Source: Acetobacteraceae bacterium
GTDB lineage: Bacteria; Pseudomonadota; Alphaproteobacteria; Acetobacterales; Acetobacteraceae
Assembly: GCA_004843345.1 (NCBI GenBank)
Contig: CP039460.1
Coordinates: forward strand, 186,001 to 250,000
Length of the DNA stretch: 64,000 nt
Reading direction: 5' to 3'
Below are positions 22,329-31,716 of the stretch, one piece after another. Each line of letters starts with the position of its first letter. The first letter of the stretch is position 1. The position numbers and the translations under genes are program-made. Below the pieces are notes generated by a model that was given only the letters and a program-made list of their open reading frames with translations, made no database searches and was not told where the DNA came from.

Positions 22329-23165
22329 GTGGAACAATCAAGCCCCTCTTCAACAGCGCCTCAAAAATTGCGTATTTTGACATGGAATATCAATTCTCTT
22401 CGACTTCGTCTTCCCCTTCTTGAAGAGATTGTGAAAAAAGCAAACCCCGACATTGTTTCGCTTCAGGAAACAAAAGTAACTGATTCTCTCTTTCCCCTCG
22501 AAGCTGTGCAAAAACTTGGCTTTCCACATTGCCTTTTTAAAGGCATGAAATCCTATAATGGTGTAGCAATCCTCTCTAAACATCCCTTAACGCTTTTAGA
22601 AAACTTCCCAGAATGGCAGGGACAACAAGATTGCCGCCATCTTGCTGCCTCTCTTAAAACGAGAACAGGCGCTATTCATCTCCATAATTTTTATATTCCT
22701 GCCGGCGGTGACATTCCGAACCCAGAAGAAAATCCAAAATTTGCACATAAACTTGGCTTTCTGGACGAAGTGACAGATTGGTTTTCTAAAAATAAACCTA
22801 AAAAATCTGTTTTAATGGGAGATTTAAATGTTGCTCCCCTTCCCGATGATGTCTGGTCTCATAAACAGCTCTTAAAAATTGTTAGCCACACGCCAATCGA
22901 AACAGAAAAATGCCTTGCTTGGCAAAAAGAAGGGTTTATGGACGCTATGCGCCTTCATACACCAGAGCCTGAAAAACTCTACACTTGGTGGTCCTACCGC
23001 AATAAGGATTGGAAAAAATCTAATCGAGGACGCAGACTAGACCATCTTTGGATCACGCCAGATCTTCAAGACAATCTCAAGAACATGACCATTATGCGTG
23101 AAGCCCGTGATTTTGAGCGCCCTTCCGACCATGTGCCCGTTTTTATTGATTTAGACTTAGAGTAG
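22329..23165 (+). CDS. xth: Exodeoxyribonuclease III
   Basis: 278 residues. Endonuclease/exonuclease/phosphatase fold motifs are in order: T-W-N-I-N-S-L-R, L-Q-E-T-K, G-D-L-N-V-A-P and S-D-H-V-P. It acts on abasic sites and 3' ends in base excision repair. The annotated start is GTG with about 14 residues before the conserved core and no strong Shine-Dalgarno sequence. It is divergent from uvrC, so two repair genes share a 71-base promoter region. Confidence 0.95.
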   Translation: MEQSSPSSTAPQKLRILTWNINSLRLRLPLLEEIVKKANPDIVSLQETKVTDSLFPLEAVQKLGFPHCLFKGMKSYNGVAILSKHPLTLLENFPEWQGQQDCRHLAASLKTRTGAIHLHNFYIPAGGDIPNPEENPKFAHKLGFLDEVTDWFSKNKPKKSVLMGDLNVAPLPDDVWSHKQLLKIVSHTPIETEKCLAWQKEGFMDAMRLHTPEPEKLYTWWSYRNKDWKKSNRGRRLDHLWITPDLQDNLKNMTIMREARDFERPSDHVPVFIDLDLE

Positions 23166-23172
23166 TTCTTAG

Positions 23173-23199
23173 TAACAGGAGGCTAGAAGCCTCCTGTTA
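23173..23199. terminator. Rho-independent terminator between xth and rsmB
   Basis: A 12-base stem, AACAGGAGGCT core (23173-23184 with 23188-23199), with a three-base loop. It overlaps the stop codon of the convergent rsmB gene; the T tract on the plus side is weak. Confidence 0.75.
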
Positions 23200-24573
23200 T
23201 TTCGATTTCCGCTCTAAGAGACAAGCAAAAAAGCCATCCGTTCCATGCTGTGCAGGCGTTAAGCGGATAGATCCTTTTTCCTGAAGTTGTGTTTCAAGAA
23301 CTTCAGGAAGTTCCAAGGAAATTTTTTCAAAAGGTTTTATTTGAAACTCTGGATGCTGTTTTAGGAAGGCCTCAATCCTGCCTTCATTTTCTTCTTTTAA
23401 AATAGAACATGTTGCGTAAAGCAATGTTCCTTCTGGTTTTAAAAGCGAAGAGGCTTTTTCCAAAACTTCCGCTTGTTTGACCATAATTTCCTGCAAATCA
23501 ATCGGCTGTAAAGTTCTTCTTGCATCTGGATTACGGCGCCAAGTCCCCGTTCCCGTACAAGGTGCATCAATCACAACCAAATCAAAATCACCTTTATGGC
23601 GTTTTAGCCATTTATCACCCTCAACGAGTAAATGACGCTCTACATTATGAACACCAGCCCGTCTTAGGCGCTTTACAGCGCCTTTTAAACGAACTTCAGA
23701 AACATCACAGGCAACAATATGCCCACGATTTTCCATATTCATCGCCATTGCCATCGTTTTTCCACCAGCCCCCGCGCAATAATCAACAACCCTCTGGCCA
23801 GGCTTTGCATCCGCTAGTAAGGCAACGATCTGGCTTCCTTCATCTTGAATCTCCACCATACCATTCTTAAAAAAGTCCAAAGACATGATCGCACTTCTAG
23901 AAGGCAGTCTAATGCCCCATGGTGATAGAGGAGAAATTTCAGCTGGAATTTCTTCTTTTTTAAGGGCCTGAAGGACCTCTTCGCGTGTCGCTTTTAAAAG
24001 ATTCACACGAATGTCTAAAGGAGCCTCTTCCTGCATTGCCAAAATTTCTTTTTCAAGTGCCTCTTCTGAACCAAAAAGCTCTTGAAGTAAGGGCGCTAAC
24101 CAATCTGGATACTCCCCCTGCACAGCAGCTGGCTGTTCTGGATGCGTAAAAGAGACGCCCTCTAAGCGTTTTAAAAAAATCAATTCGCTCTGTGTTAAAT
24201 GCGCTGCTGCATATTTTCCCTTATCAAAAGAAGCTTTTAAAGCTTCCAAACTGCCTTCTTCCATAACAGAATAGGCAAGGCAAATCTCACGGGCAGAAAA
24301 GAAATTATCATCTCCCTTTTCTTTCTTTGTCAGCAGCAAATCTTGAAGGACAGATTCTCCCTCATATTTTGCCTTTGACAAATGCCAGTTTATACGTCGC
24401 CAATGACGCAAAGCCCCCCAGACAATTGCAGAAATAAAACGACGGTCACCACTCCCAATATAACGATTTTGCCGAAAAAACGCGGATGCAACAGCATCAG
24501 CAGGGCGTCGCCCTGCTGAACGTATTTCCTGAAGGAGTTCAATAGCCGTTGAAAAACGCGCACCAGGTGTCAT
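23197..24573 (-). CDS. rsmB: RsmB/NOP-family rRNA (cytosine-5) methyltransferase
   Basis: 458 residues. An N-terminal NusB-like region (about 1-130) precedes a class I SAM methyltransferase with V-D-Y-C-A-G-A-G-G-K-T, the motif IV D-A-P-C-T-G-T-G-T-W-R-R-N-P-D and motif VI A-T-C-S-I-L-K-E-E-N; the two Cys are the catalytic and release residues of m5C methyltransferases. It probably methylates 16S rRNA, although the exact position cannot be read from sequence. It follows guaB by 50 bases, a common alphaproteobacterial order. Confidence 0.92.
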   Translation of the reverse strand: MTPGARFSTAIELLQEIRSAGRRPADAVASAFFRQNRYIGSGDRRFISAIVWGALRHWRRINWHLSKAKYEGESVLQDLLLTKKEKGDDNFFSAREICLAYSVMEEGSLEALKASFDKGKYAAAHLTQSELIFLKRLEGVSFTHPEQPAAVQGEYPDWLAPLLQELFGSEEALEKEILAMQEEAPLDIRVNLLKATREEVLQALKKEEIPAEISPLSPWGIRLPSRSAIMSLDFFKNGMVEIQDEGSQIVALLADAKPGQRVVDYCAGAGGKTMAMAMNMENRGHIVACDVSEVRLKGAVKRLRRAGVHNVERHLLVEGDKWLKRHKGDFDLVVIDAPCTGTGTWRRNPDARRTLQPIDLQEIMVKQAEVLEKASSLLKPEGTLLYATCSILKEENEGRIEAFLKQHPEFQIKPFEKISLELPEVLETQLQEKGSIRLTPAQHGTDGFFACLLERKSK

Positions 24574-24623
24574 CGAAAAATACCCTGCCTTATTTGCAAT
24601 AAAAGAACTAAATTATACGCCAA

Positions 24624-26099
24624 TTAATAACGATAATTTGGCGATTCACGTGTAATAGAAACATCGTGAACATGACTTTCACGCAAACCGGCATTCGTAA
24701 TTTGTCTAAAGCGAACACGCTTTTTCAGTTCTGAAAGATCGACCGCACCGACATAACCCATACCAGCACGCAGACCGCCAACCAATTGATGAATCACCTC
24801 TCCCATCACGCCCTTATAAGGCACTTGCCCTTCAATCCCCTCCGGAACAAGTTTCAAAGTGTCACGGACATTTCCTTGGAAATAACGATCAGCAGATCCT
24901 TTCGCCATTGCGCCAAGAGAGCCCATCCCACGGTAAGATTTATAAGTACGCCCTTGATAAAGGAACGTTTCACCCGGACTTTCCTCACAACCAGCCAGCA
25001 AAGAGCCCACCATAACCATATCAGCACCAGCACCCAAAGCTTTAACGATATCACCTGAATTCCGAATACCGCCATCGGCAATTGTTGGGATATTCATTTC
25101 TTTACAGGCCGCCGCAACTTCCATCACAGCCGAGAATTGAGGAACACCAACGCCCGCCACAATACGTGTCGTACAAATTGAACCCGGTCCAATACCAACT
25201 TTGACACAATCAGCACCCGCTTTAATCAAAGCCAAAGCGCCTTCCGGAACAGCAACATTCCCTGCAACAATTTGTATTTCTGGAAAATGATCTTTTAAAT
25301 TGGCAACAGAACGAAGAACTCCGGCAGAATGCCCATGGGCCGTATCTACAAACAAAGCGTCTACACCTGCCTCAACCAATTTTTTTGCACGTTCGAACTC
25401 AGAATCTCCGACACCAACAGCTGCTGCACAAAGCAAACGACCTTGTGAATCTTTAACAGCTAAAGGATAAGTTTGAGCTTTTTCCATGTCCTTAACCGTA
25501 ATGAGACCAACGCAGTGGCCTTTTTCATCGGTTACAACCAAACGCTCAATACGTCTTTTTTGCAGTATATCTTTTGCATCAGAAGGGCTCGCTTCAGGAG
25601 AAATCGTTGCTAAATTCTGGCTCGTCATTAAATCACGAACCTTCATTTGATCATCTTTAGCAAAGCGCATATCTCTATTGGTAAGAATTCCTACCAAAAT
25701 TCCATCTTTTTCAATCACTGGCAAACCAGAAATACCACGGGTCGCCATCACCTCTTTAACTTCAGCAAGCGTTTGATCTGGCCCAACCGTAACGGGATCA
25801 ATCACCATCCCTGCTTCAAAACGCTTCACTCTGCGAACCTCATCCGCCTGCTTGGCTGGTTTTAAATTTTTATGGATAACACCAAGACCACCATTTTGAG
25901 CCATTGCGATTGCCATTCTGGATTCTGTCACCGTATCCATTGCGGCAGAAATCAAAGGAATATTCAAAGAAATTTTATTTGTAAGACGAGAATGAACTTT
26001 TGCCTGCGAAGGAAGAACTTCAGAAGCCGCAGGCGAAATCAAAACATCATCATAGGCAAGTGCCATTTTAATGGCTGGGTACTCTTCTGAATTTCTCAT
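24624..26099 (-). CDS. guaB: Inosine-5'-monophosphate dehydrogenase
   Basis: 491 residues. A (beta/alpha)8 catalytic domain is interrupted by two CBS domains (about 95-205). The active-site loop G-P-G-S-I-C-T-T-R contains the catalytic Cys, and A-D-G-G-I-R and G-G-L-R-A-G-M-G-Y are present. It makes XMP from IMP, the committed step to GMP. rsmB follows on the same strand. The 300 bases upstream hold its promoter region, shared with a divergent secreted-protein gene. Confidence 0.97.
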   Translation of the reverse strand: MRNSEEYPAIKMALAYDDVLISPAASEVLPSQAKVHSRLTNKISLNIPLISAAMDTVTESRMAIAMAQNGGLGVIHKNLKPAKQADEVRRVKRFEAGMVIDPVTVGPDQTLAEVKEVMATRGISGLPVIEKDGILVGILTNRDMRFAKDDQMKVRDLMTSQNLATISPEASPSDAKDILQKRRIERLVVTDEKGHCVGLITVKDMEKAQTYPLAVKDSQGRLLCAAAVGVGDSEFERAKKLVEAGVDALFVDTAHGHSAGVLRSVANLKDHFPEIQIVAGNVAVPEGALALIKAGADCVKVGIGPGSICTTRIVAGVGVPQFSAVMEVAAACKEMNIPTIADGGIRNSGDIVKALGAGADMVMVGSLLAGCEESPGETFLYQGRTYKSYRGMGSLGAMAKGSADRYFQGNVRDTLKLVPEGIEGQVPYKGVMGEVIHQLVGGLRAGMGYVGAVDLSELKKRVRFRQITNAGLRESHVHDVSITRESPNYRY

Positions 26100-26399
26100 A
26101 ATTATACAACCTTTTTCTAAGAACTTCGTACTTAAATAAATTAAAATAACTGATATTACTCTTTCTTAGATTAAATTAAAATTCATCAATAGGCTAAAAA
26201 ATTGAAAATATCGCTTTAAAAATATGAATTTAGGGGTATTCTATTAGAGAATAATATTATTTTCTCGCTTCTAAATTAACCCTCTTTTCGGATTGGCATT
26301 ATCCTTATATGTTAAGGCCAAGCTTTGCACCTGTGGGTCAGTTCAGAGGCCAGATTCGTGTTAGCCTTCTTAAAAATCTTCCATCTAGGAGAATATTTC
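26100..26399. other. Intergenic region between guaB and a divergent exported-protein gene
   Basis: No credible gene is visible. It should hold promoters for both flanking genes. It is very AT-rich from 26100 to 26280 and contains an inverted repeat with perfect AATAAT/ATTATT core (26250-26261) flanked by GAGA and TCTC. The last 120 bases form a long leader before a TAGGAG ribosome-binding site at about 26387-26392. I found no riboswitch fold that I recognise. Confidence 0.5.
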
Positions 26400-26795
26400 A
26401 TGCGTCTTTCATACAAGACCCTCGTTGCTGCAGTCACTGCTGCAGCTTTTGTTGTTCCAACTTCTTTTTCTTCGGCTTTCGCTGAAGATGCAGCACAACC
26501 AGCTGCAGATCAAGCTGCAGCAACGGCTGATGCCGCTAAAGCTGACGCTGCAAAAACAGATGCAAAAGTTCAAGAAACAGCAGCCAAAGCGCAAGAAACA
26601 GCTGCTAAAGCTGATGCAAATGCCGTAAAAGCGGAGGCTTCTGCAGATAAAGCTGACGTTGCTGCTGACACTAAAGATGCTCCAAAAGCTAAAAAAGCCG
26701 CTGCTCACCACCGTAAGCACCGCAAATGCAAAAAATGCCATGGCAAGAAACATGCAAATCATGTTGCTCCAAAGGCAGATGCTGCTGCAAAATAA
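26400..26795 (+). CDS. Ala/Lys-rich exported protein with a His/Cys tail containing CXXCH
   Basis: 131 residues from the ATG at 26400, which has a good TAGGAG site. A signal peptide ends near A-F-A-E-D (about residue 27). The middle (28-100) is a low-complexity Ala/Lys/Asp/Glu heptad-like stretch, probably one long helix. The C-terminal part contains H-H-R-K-H-R-K-C-K-K-C-H-G-K-K-H-A-N-H: two Cys and several His. CKKCH fits the CXXCH covalent heme motif, but the surrounding residues look more like a metal-binding tail. No family recognised. It has its own promoter region and terminator. Confidence 0.75.
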   Translation: MRLSYKTLVAAVTAAAFVVPTSFSSAFAEDAAQPAADQAAATADAAKADAAKTDAKVQETAAKAQETAAKADANAVKAEASADKADVAADTKDAPKAKKAAAHHRKHRKCKKCHGKKHANHVAPKADAAAK

Positions 26796-26830
26796 TTCTT
26801 AAATTATCCATTTAATTTAGAAATTATCTT

Positions 26831-26860
26831 TAAGGGGTGGCTTGCCACCCCTTATTTTGT
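26831..26860 (+). terminator. Rho-independent terminator
   Basis: TAAGGGGTGG at 26831-26840 pairs with CCACCCCTTA at 26845-26854, followed by a T-rich stretch. It ends the exported-protein transcript. Confidence 0.85.
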
Positions 26861-26898
26861 TTCCATGACCTTTTTTATTTTGATCTGACGTGAATATT

Positions 26899-27444
26899 AT
26901 GAAGCGTAATTTATTCTTATCGTTGCTATGCCTTCCTCTCCTCGCTGGATGTAGCTTATTTTCCTCTAAAGATCAGAAAAATTTCAAAGCAGATTCTCCT
27001 CCGCCTCAAACAGAGGCTGACACGAATACACCAACGGAATCTTCAACAACAAATGCAGAGGACTCTCCTAGCAAAAAACCAGTAAAACATATCGCCAAGG
27101 AAGAGATTCTCCCTGCACCTGAAGAAATTGTTTCGGGTAACCAGCCACAGCATCATATCAGCCCAGCTTCCGCAATTGACCCCACAGCGATGGAAGATAA
27201 TGCAAACCCGAGCCGGCTACCAGATGGAAGTATTGCTGCACCTGTTTCAAATGGAGACAGCGGTCCTGCTCTTTCAGCACGACAACAAGAAAGACAAGCT
27301 GCAATTAAACTGCGTGATAGCCTAGAACGCATTCAAGACGGGAAAGCCAACAATTCAGAAGAGGATAAACAGCTCTCTGAGCTTCCATCATCACAACGGA
27401 AAGCGATGTTGGAACAATTAAACCAAGCGCTTTTAACAAAATAG
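26899..27444 (+). CDS. Predicted lipoprotein, unknown function
   Basis: 181 residues from the ATG at 26899; an in-frame GTG three codons upstream is also possible and neither has a strong Shine-Dalgarno sequence. The signal peptide ends in the lipobox L-L-A-G-C. The next hundred residues are Pro/Ser/Thr/Glu-rich and look disordered. The C-terminal 60 residues form a predicted helical segment (A-R-Q-Q-E-R-Q-A-A-I-K-L-R-D-S-L and L-P-S-S-Q-R-K-A-M-L-E-Q-L). I do not recognise a family. It is likely attached to a membrane by lipid with a flexible spacer. Confidence 0.75.
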   Translation: MKRNLFLSLLCLPLLAGCSLFSSKDQKNFKADSPPPQTEADTNTPTESSTTNAEDSPSKKPVKHIAKEEILPAPEEIVSGNQPQHHISPASAIDPTAMEDNANPSRLPDGSIAAPVSNGDSGPALSARQQERQAAIKLRDSLERIQDGKANNSEEDKQLSELPSSQRKAMLEQLNQALLTK

Positions 27445-27450
27445 AAAATA

Positions 27451-27486
27451 AAAAAACCTCTCATCCTGAAATGGGAGGTTTTTTAC
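27451..27486. terminator. Bidirectional rho-independent terminator
   Basis: Stem 27451-27464 with 27471-27484, core ACCTCTCAT, one G-T pair, flanked by A and T runs. It separates the lipoprotein gene and the convergent glk. Confidence 0.9.
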
Positions 27487-27503
27487 TTTTACACAAAGAA
27501 AGC

Positions 27504-28508
27504 TTAAGCCTCTTTCTTAACAGCATAAGCAGCTGCTACCCCAAATAAACCTGGCTCTGGATATGTAATAATTTTAACAGGCAAACTTTTCATAATATCT
27601 GAAAAACGTCCCTTTGCCTGGAAACGATCCGCAAAGCCCGATTTTTCCAAATAATTTTGAATACGACGTCCAACACCACCCGCAATCACAAGCGCCTTTG
27701 CGCCATGTGCTAGAGCAACATCCCCAGAAATTGCACCTAATGAAAGACAGAAACGCTCCATAGCTTCAACAGCCAATTCATCTTTGCCCTCTATTGCATT
27801 CGTCCAAAGAACGCGATCCTCAATTTTTGGCTCAACCTTCACACCTTTGATTTCTGCCAAAGCTGTATAAATATTTACAAGACCAGGACCAGAAACGATA
27901 CGCTCTGTAGAAACACGGCAAAGGCCTTTTCTGACAATACGCAGAATCTTATCCTCAATCTCATCCTCTGGCGCATATCCAATATGCCCACCTTCTGTTT
28001 GAACCACCTTATAGTGCGCCCGATCCATCCGCATTAAAAGGGCAACACCTAAACCAGTCCCCGGCCCAACAATACTAATATTTCCCTTTGAAGGCAGAGG
28101 TTCATTTGGACCTGACAGATGATTGAAATGCTCATCTCCCAAATGGGCGACCGCATTCGCAACCGCAGCAAAATCATTGATAATAATAAAATCATCAATA
28201 TCTAAATTTTTAGCCAGCCGACTTTGATAAATTGTCCAAGGATTGTTTGTCATCTTTAAAATGTCACCCGTGACAGGACAAGCAATCGAAATTGCGACTC
28301 TACGGGGAACAGGACGTCCTAAACGCTTGGAAAAATCCTTCCATGCAGAAGCGAGTGAATCATAATCGGCACATTTGAAGATTTCTGGTTCTTCAATTTT
28401 TGTCACATGCCCATCACTTATTTGCGCAATAGCAAAACGCGCATGCGTCCCACCCAAATCAACGGCGACAACCTCACCTTGTTGAAAATTTTTTTGGTTT
28501 TTAGACAT
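27504..28508 (-). CDS. glk: Glucokinase
   Basis: 334 residues from the ATG at 28508; a TTG three codons upstream is an alternative. The ATP-binding V-D-L-G-G-T-H-A-R-F-A motif is near residue 20, and the glucose-binding I-N-D-F-A-A and G-P-G-T-G-L-G motifs and E-G-G-H-I-G-Y follow. This matches the Glk family (PF02685). It phosphorylates glucose to glucose 6-phosphate. It sits upstream of nothing in the same direction except the terminator, and 63 bases downstream of an SDR gene on the same strand. Confidence 0.95.
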   Translation of the reverse strand: MSKNQKNFQQGEVVAVDLGGTHARFAIAQISDGHVTKIEEPEIFKCADYDSLASAWKDFSKRLGRPVPRRVAISIACPVTGDILKMTNNPWTIYQSRLAKNLDIDDFIIINDFAAVANAVAHLGDEHFNHLSGPNEPLPSKGNISIVGPGTGLGVALLMRMDRAHYKVVQTEGGHIGYAPEDEIEDKILRIVRKGLCRVSTERIVSGPGLVNIYTALAEIKGVKVEPKIEDRVLWTNAIEGKDELAVEAMERFCLSLGAISGDVALAHGAKALVIAGGVGRRIQNYLEKSGFADRFQAKGRFSDIMKSLPVKIITYPEPGLFGVAAAYAVKKEA

Positions 28509-28571
28509 TGAAAACAATTCCCTTAAATCTCATTGAAATTAAAATTCCAAAAATAACAAGGACTCAAATCC

Positions 28572-29372
28572 TTACTTCTTTTCTGGACGTTGCATAACAT
28601 GAAAAATGCGTAAAAATTTATGAACCAATGGACGTGGGAAATGAGCATCTAATATGCGAGCAACATGAAATGGCCATGGGAACATCAGCGTAAGTTTACG
28701 CTCTTCAATCGCCCTTTTAATCTTTGCAGATGCCTTTTCGACAGTCAGCATGAAAGGACGCCCAACCCCCTTAAGGCGCTGACTCATAGGGGTATCTATA
28801 AAACCTGGAATGATCAAAGTGACACTGACATTATGAGGCGACATTGCAGCTGCTAATGCGGTGCTAAAACGGCCGATACCTGCTTTTGTTCCAGAATAAA
28901 CAGAAGCCTGCGGCAAATCATGGAAAGACGCAACAGAACCGATAAAGGCAATAGCCCCTTTCCGACGGCGTCCCATTCTTTCTGCTGCTTCACAGGCCAT
29001 AACAACAGGGGTTGTAAAATTAACCTGCGCCATTGCTAAGGCGCTCTCCGCACTTTCAATGAGCTTTCCAGCAGAACGAAGATGCGAAAGGCCAGCAGCA
29101 AGAATAGCAACATCAACAGGAAGCTCATCATCTGCCTCTGCAAACGCTTCAATGGCCTTCCCAGAATCCGCAAGATCAATTTGGCGGGTAAAAACAAGAG
29201 AGCCTTTCGCTCTTACCTCATCTGCAATCTGAGACAAACGACGACGGTTTCGGCCCCAAAGCGTTATCGCCACGCCAGGTTCCGCATATTGACGAGCCAA
29301 CTCAGCCCCGATGCCACTAGAACCGCCTGTGATTAAGATGTGACGGCCGATACCTTTTAGATCTTGTGTCAA
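28572..29372 (-). CDS. Short-chain dehydrogenase/reductase
   Basis: 266 residues. The classical SDR pattern is intact: cofactor loop T-G-G-S-S-G-I-G near residues 15-22, the L-A-A-G-L (NAG-like) motif, catalytic Ser in I-G-S-V-A-S-F and Y-S-G-T-K-A-G with Tyr and Lys. An Arg following the second strand (L-W-G-R-N-R-R-R) suggests NADP preference. It ends with a hydrophobic-basic tail. Relatives include lipid-related reductases, but the substrate cannot be told from sequence. It lies upstream of glk and is divergent from the GNAT-like gene. Confidence 0.88.
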   Translation of the reverse strand: MTQDLKGIGRHILITGGSSGIGAELARQYAEPGVAITLWGRNRRRLSQIADEVRAKGSLVFTRQIDLADSGKAIEAFAEADDELPVDVAILAAGLSHLRSAGKLIESAESALAMAQVNFTTPVVMACEAAERMGRRRKGAIAFIGSVASFHDLPQASVYSGTKAGIGRFSTALAAAMSPHNVSVTLIIPGFIDTPMSQRLKGVGRPFMLTVEKASAKIKRAIEERKLTLMFPWPFHVARILDAHFPRPLVHKFLRIFHVMQRPEKK

Positions 29373-29480
29373 CGTTATGCCTCACTTTATTCCCTAATAA
29401 TATTAACCCAAAAGCTTTATCTGTGACTCTCACAAAAATCAGACTAGCTTTAGATTGTTTGTAAGCGTATAGCTTAATTC

Positions 29481-30680
29481 ATGCAATCATCCATTTCTAC
29501 TACCTCAACTTCATCTTTTTCTGATTCTCCAGAAATACATGTTGAAATCGTTTCAGGCAAAAAAGATTTAGATACTTTTATCACTTTGCCAGAGAAGCTT
29601 TATGCAGAATATAAAGAATTTGTTCCAGCGCTTAAAATGGAACAAATGGCGCTTTTGCACCCTGAAAAGAACTCTCTTTTCAGACATTGCGACCATCAAT
29701 ACTTTATGGCTTGGGTCGACAAAAAACCTGTTGGGCGTATTGCAGCCATCATAGACAAAGAAGCTCAGAAATATCTAAACAAGAAAATAGGATATTTTGG
29801 GGCACTTGACTGCGTCCCTGACCTGAGCGTTGTTAAAGCGCTTTTAAATGCCGTCGAGGAATGGTTAAAAGAGCGCGATATTAAAACGGCTATGGGGCCG
29901 CTGACACTGACTTCAAACGGCGAATCTGGTGTGATGGTTTCAGGTCAAGATCAAGACATTATGATAGAGACGCCGTGGCATCCACAAGGCTTAGCCGACA
30001 TGATTGCCGAGGCGGGCTACCACCAAACAGAGGACCTCCTAAGTTACCGCTTAGAAATCGCATCAGAACAAGTTCAGGACTATAAAGTCCCTTGCAACCT
30101 CGAAATTGGATCAGGCCGTCTTAAAGATGTTACTTTAGAAAAAGTTTCTAAAAAACAGATTCAAGAACAAGCTGAAATTTTACGTGAACTTTATAATGAT
30201 GCTTGGGATGGAACCTATAATTTTGTGCCACTCAAAGATTACGAAATGAAAGATATGCTCCACCGTATGAAGCCTATCATTCACACAAACAATTATGTCC
30301 AAATCAATCGCGGAGGTGAAGCTCTTGCGATTGCTCTGATTATACCTAATGTCTATGAGCTTTCTGAAGGTATTGGCTCGAGTCCTTCTCTTTGGGGCTG
30401 GATGAAGATTGGTTACAGACTGTTGCGCAAACGCTTTAAATCCGGTCGTGTTATTCTTCTCGGTGTCTCCAAAAAAATTCGTGGAACAGTATTGGGAGCG
30501 CTTTTCCCAGGTCTCGCCATTCATGAGCTGATTCGCCGAAGAGGGTTTCCTGGTATGCGTTTTGACTGGGTCGAGTTAGGCTGGATACGCAGTAAGGATA
30601 CGGCAATGCGAAATCTCATTGAAGATTCGCTCAGCCCTGAACCTTACAAAGTTCATCGGCTTTTTGAAAAAGAACTCTGA
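29481..30680 (+). CDS. GNAT-superfamily-like protein (YghO type)
   Basis: 399 residues. An N-terminal region with F-I-T-L-P-E-K-L-Y-A-E-Y-K-E-F-V-P is followed by H-Q-Y-F-M-A-W-V-D-K-K-P-V-G-R-I-A-A-I, the acetyltransferase A motif-like strand, then G-Y-F-G and G-P-L-T-L-T-S-N-G-E-S-G. The C-terminal half resembles a second acetyltransferase-like lobe. This long form is found across proteobacteria as YghO-like proteins, sometimes near sphingolipid or lipid genes. The reaction is unknown. It is convergent with thiL. Confidence 0.75.
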   Translation: MQSSISTTSTSSFSDSPEIHVEIVSGKKDLDTFITLPEKLYAEYKEFVPALKMEQMALLHPEKNSLFRHCDHQYFMAWVDKKPVGRIAAIIDKEAQKYLNKKIGYFGALDCVPDLSVVKALLNAVEEWLKERDIKTAMGPLTLTSNGESGVMVSGQDQDIMIETPWHPQGLADMIAEAGYHQTEDLLSYRLEIASEQVQDYKVPCNLEIGSGRLKDVTLEKVSKKQIQEQAEILRELYNDAWDGTYNFVPLKDYEMKDMLHRMKPIIHTNNYVQINRGGEALAIALIIPNVYELSEGIGSSPSLWGWMKIGYRLLRKRFKSGRVILLGVSKKIRGTVLGALFPGLAIHELIRRRGFPGMRFDWVELGWIRSKDTAMRNLIEDSLSPEPYKVHRLFEKEL

Positions 30681-30693
30681 TAAATAAAAGATT

Positions 30694-30731
30694 AAGGAGG
30701 TTAGAATCAGAAATGATTCCAGCCTCCTTTT
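30694..30731 (+). terminator. Rho-independent terminator overlapping the thiL end
   Basis: AAGGAGG at 30694-30700 and the following bases pair with TGATTCC...CCTCCTT at 30714-30728, with one mismatch and one G-T pair, followed by a short T run. The right arm lies within the last codons of thiL. Confidence 0.7.
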
Positions 30732-31684
30732 TGCTGATATAACTCCTCTTTGCCACAAGCATTTAGAAGAGTGACACCTCCCCCTTCTGCAATTCCGCCA
30801 ATACGAGACACCTGAATGTGATGTTCAGCTGCCCGTGTTTTCATCTCTAAAACATGTTCTGGCGCAATGGTAAAAAGGAGCTGATAATCATCTCCTCCAC
30901 TTAAAATAAGATCTGAAAAATCTTTAAAATATTTCTGTGCCTCTGGCAGTAAAGGAATTTTGGAAATATCAAGTAACACCTGAACAGAAGATGCCTCTGA
31001 CAAGTGGCCTGCATCCTGCAAAAGTCCATCTGAAACATCCATTCCAGAAGAAGCAAGATCTCCAATTAAAAAACCAACAGGTGGCTGCGGTAAAAGATAA
31101 AATTTATCAAAAACGGCTTCTAATGCCGTAATTCTCCCCTCTCTACCAGCCAATCCTAAGGCCGCATTCCCAATCGTCCCTGTAACCCAAAGCTCATCTC
31201 CTACCTGTGCGCCTTTACGATGCAACAAATGCTCTTTTTCAACTTCCCCCACGATTGTGACGCTTAGAAAAAGATCGCCCTTAATAACCGTTGTATCACC
31301 GCCTAACAGAGAAAAATCATAGATTTTTTGATCTAACCTGAGGCCTTCTTGGAAGGCTTTAAACCAAGCCTCTACTTCAAATTTTTCAGGGTTAAAAGCA
31401 AGAGAAAGAAAATAACCAGTGGGCTTTGCCCCCATTGCTACCATATCTGAAAGATTTCTGCGCAATAACTTTTGAGCAACGAACTGGGGAGGATCATCCG
31501 TAAAAAAATGAACATTTTCTGCCAGATTATCTACTGAAACAACAAATTCTTTCCCCCTTTCAAGATCCGGCAACGCTGCCGCATCATCTCCAAGTTTCCA
31601 AGCCGTTTTTCCAGCTAATGGCTCGAAAAAACGGTGAATAAATGAAAATTCTCCGTTTTTTTTCATGCTTTTCGTCTTATTCAT
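30707..31684 (-). CDS. thiL: Thiamine-monophosphate kinase
   Basis: 325 residues. It shows G-D-D-A-A near residue 33, V-S-V-D-N-L-A-E-N-V-H-F, the long helix with R-R-N-L-S-D-M-V-A-M-G-A-K-P and D-V-S-D-G-L, all ThiL landmarks. It phosphorylates thiamine monophosphate to the diphosphate cofactor used by, for example, pyruvate dehydrogenase. An AAGGA site supports the ATG at 31684. It follows nusB by 32 bases; nusB-thiL is a common pair. Confidence 0.96.
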   Translation of the reverse strand: MNKTKSMKKNGEFSFIHRFFEPLAGKTAWKLGDDAAALPDLERGKEFVVSVDNLAENVHFFTDDPPQFVAQKLLRRNLSDMVAMGAKPTGYFLSLAFNPEKFEVEAWFKAFQEGLRLDQKIYDFSLLGGDTTVIKGDLFLSVTIVGEVEKEHLLHRKGAQVGDELWVTGTIGNAALGLAGREGRITALEAVFDKFYLLPQPPVGFLIGDLASSGMDVSDGLLQDAGHLSEASSVQVLLDISKIPLLPEAQKYFKDFSDLILSGGDDYQLLFTIAPEHVLEMKTRAAEHHIQVSRIGGIAEGGGVTLLNACGKEELYQQKGGWNHF

Positions 31685-31716
31685 TTTTCCTTGGAATAGC
31701 TCATTCCTAATATTAC

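Noticed and set aside
26430-26690. The repetitive Ala/Lys coding stretch as a DNA tandem repeat
   Set aside because: The repeats are imperfect at DNA level and are explained by the low-complexity helix.
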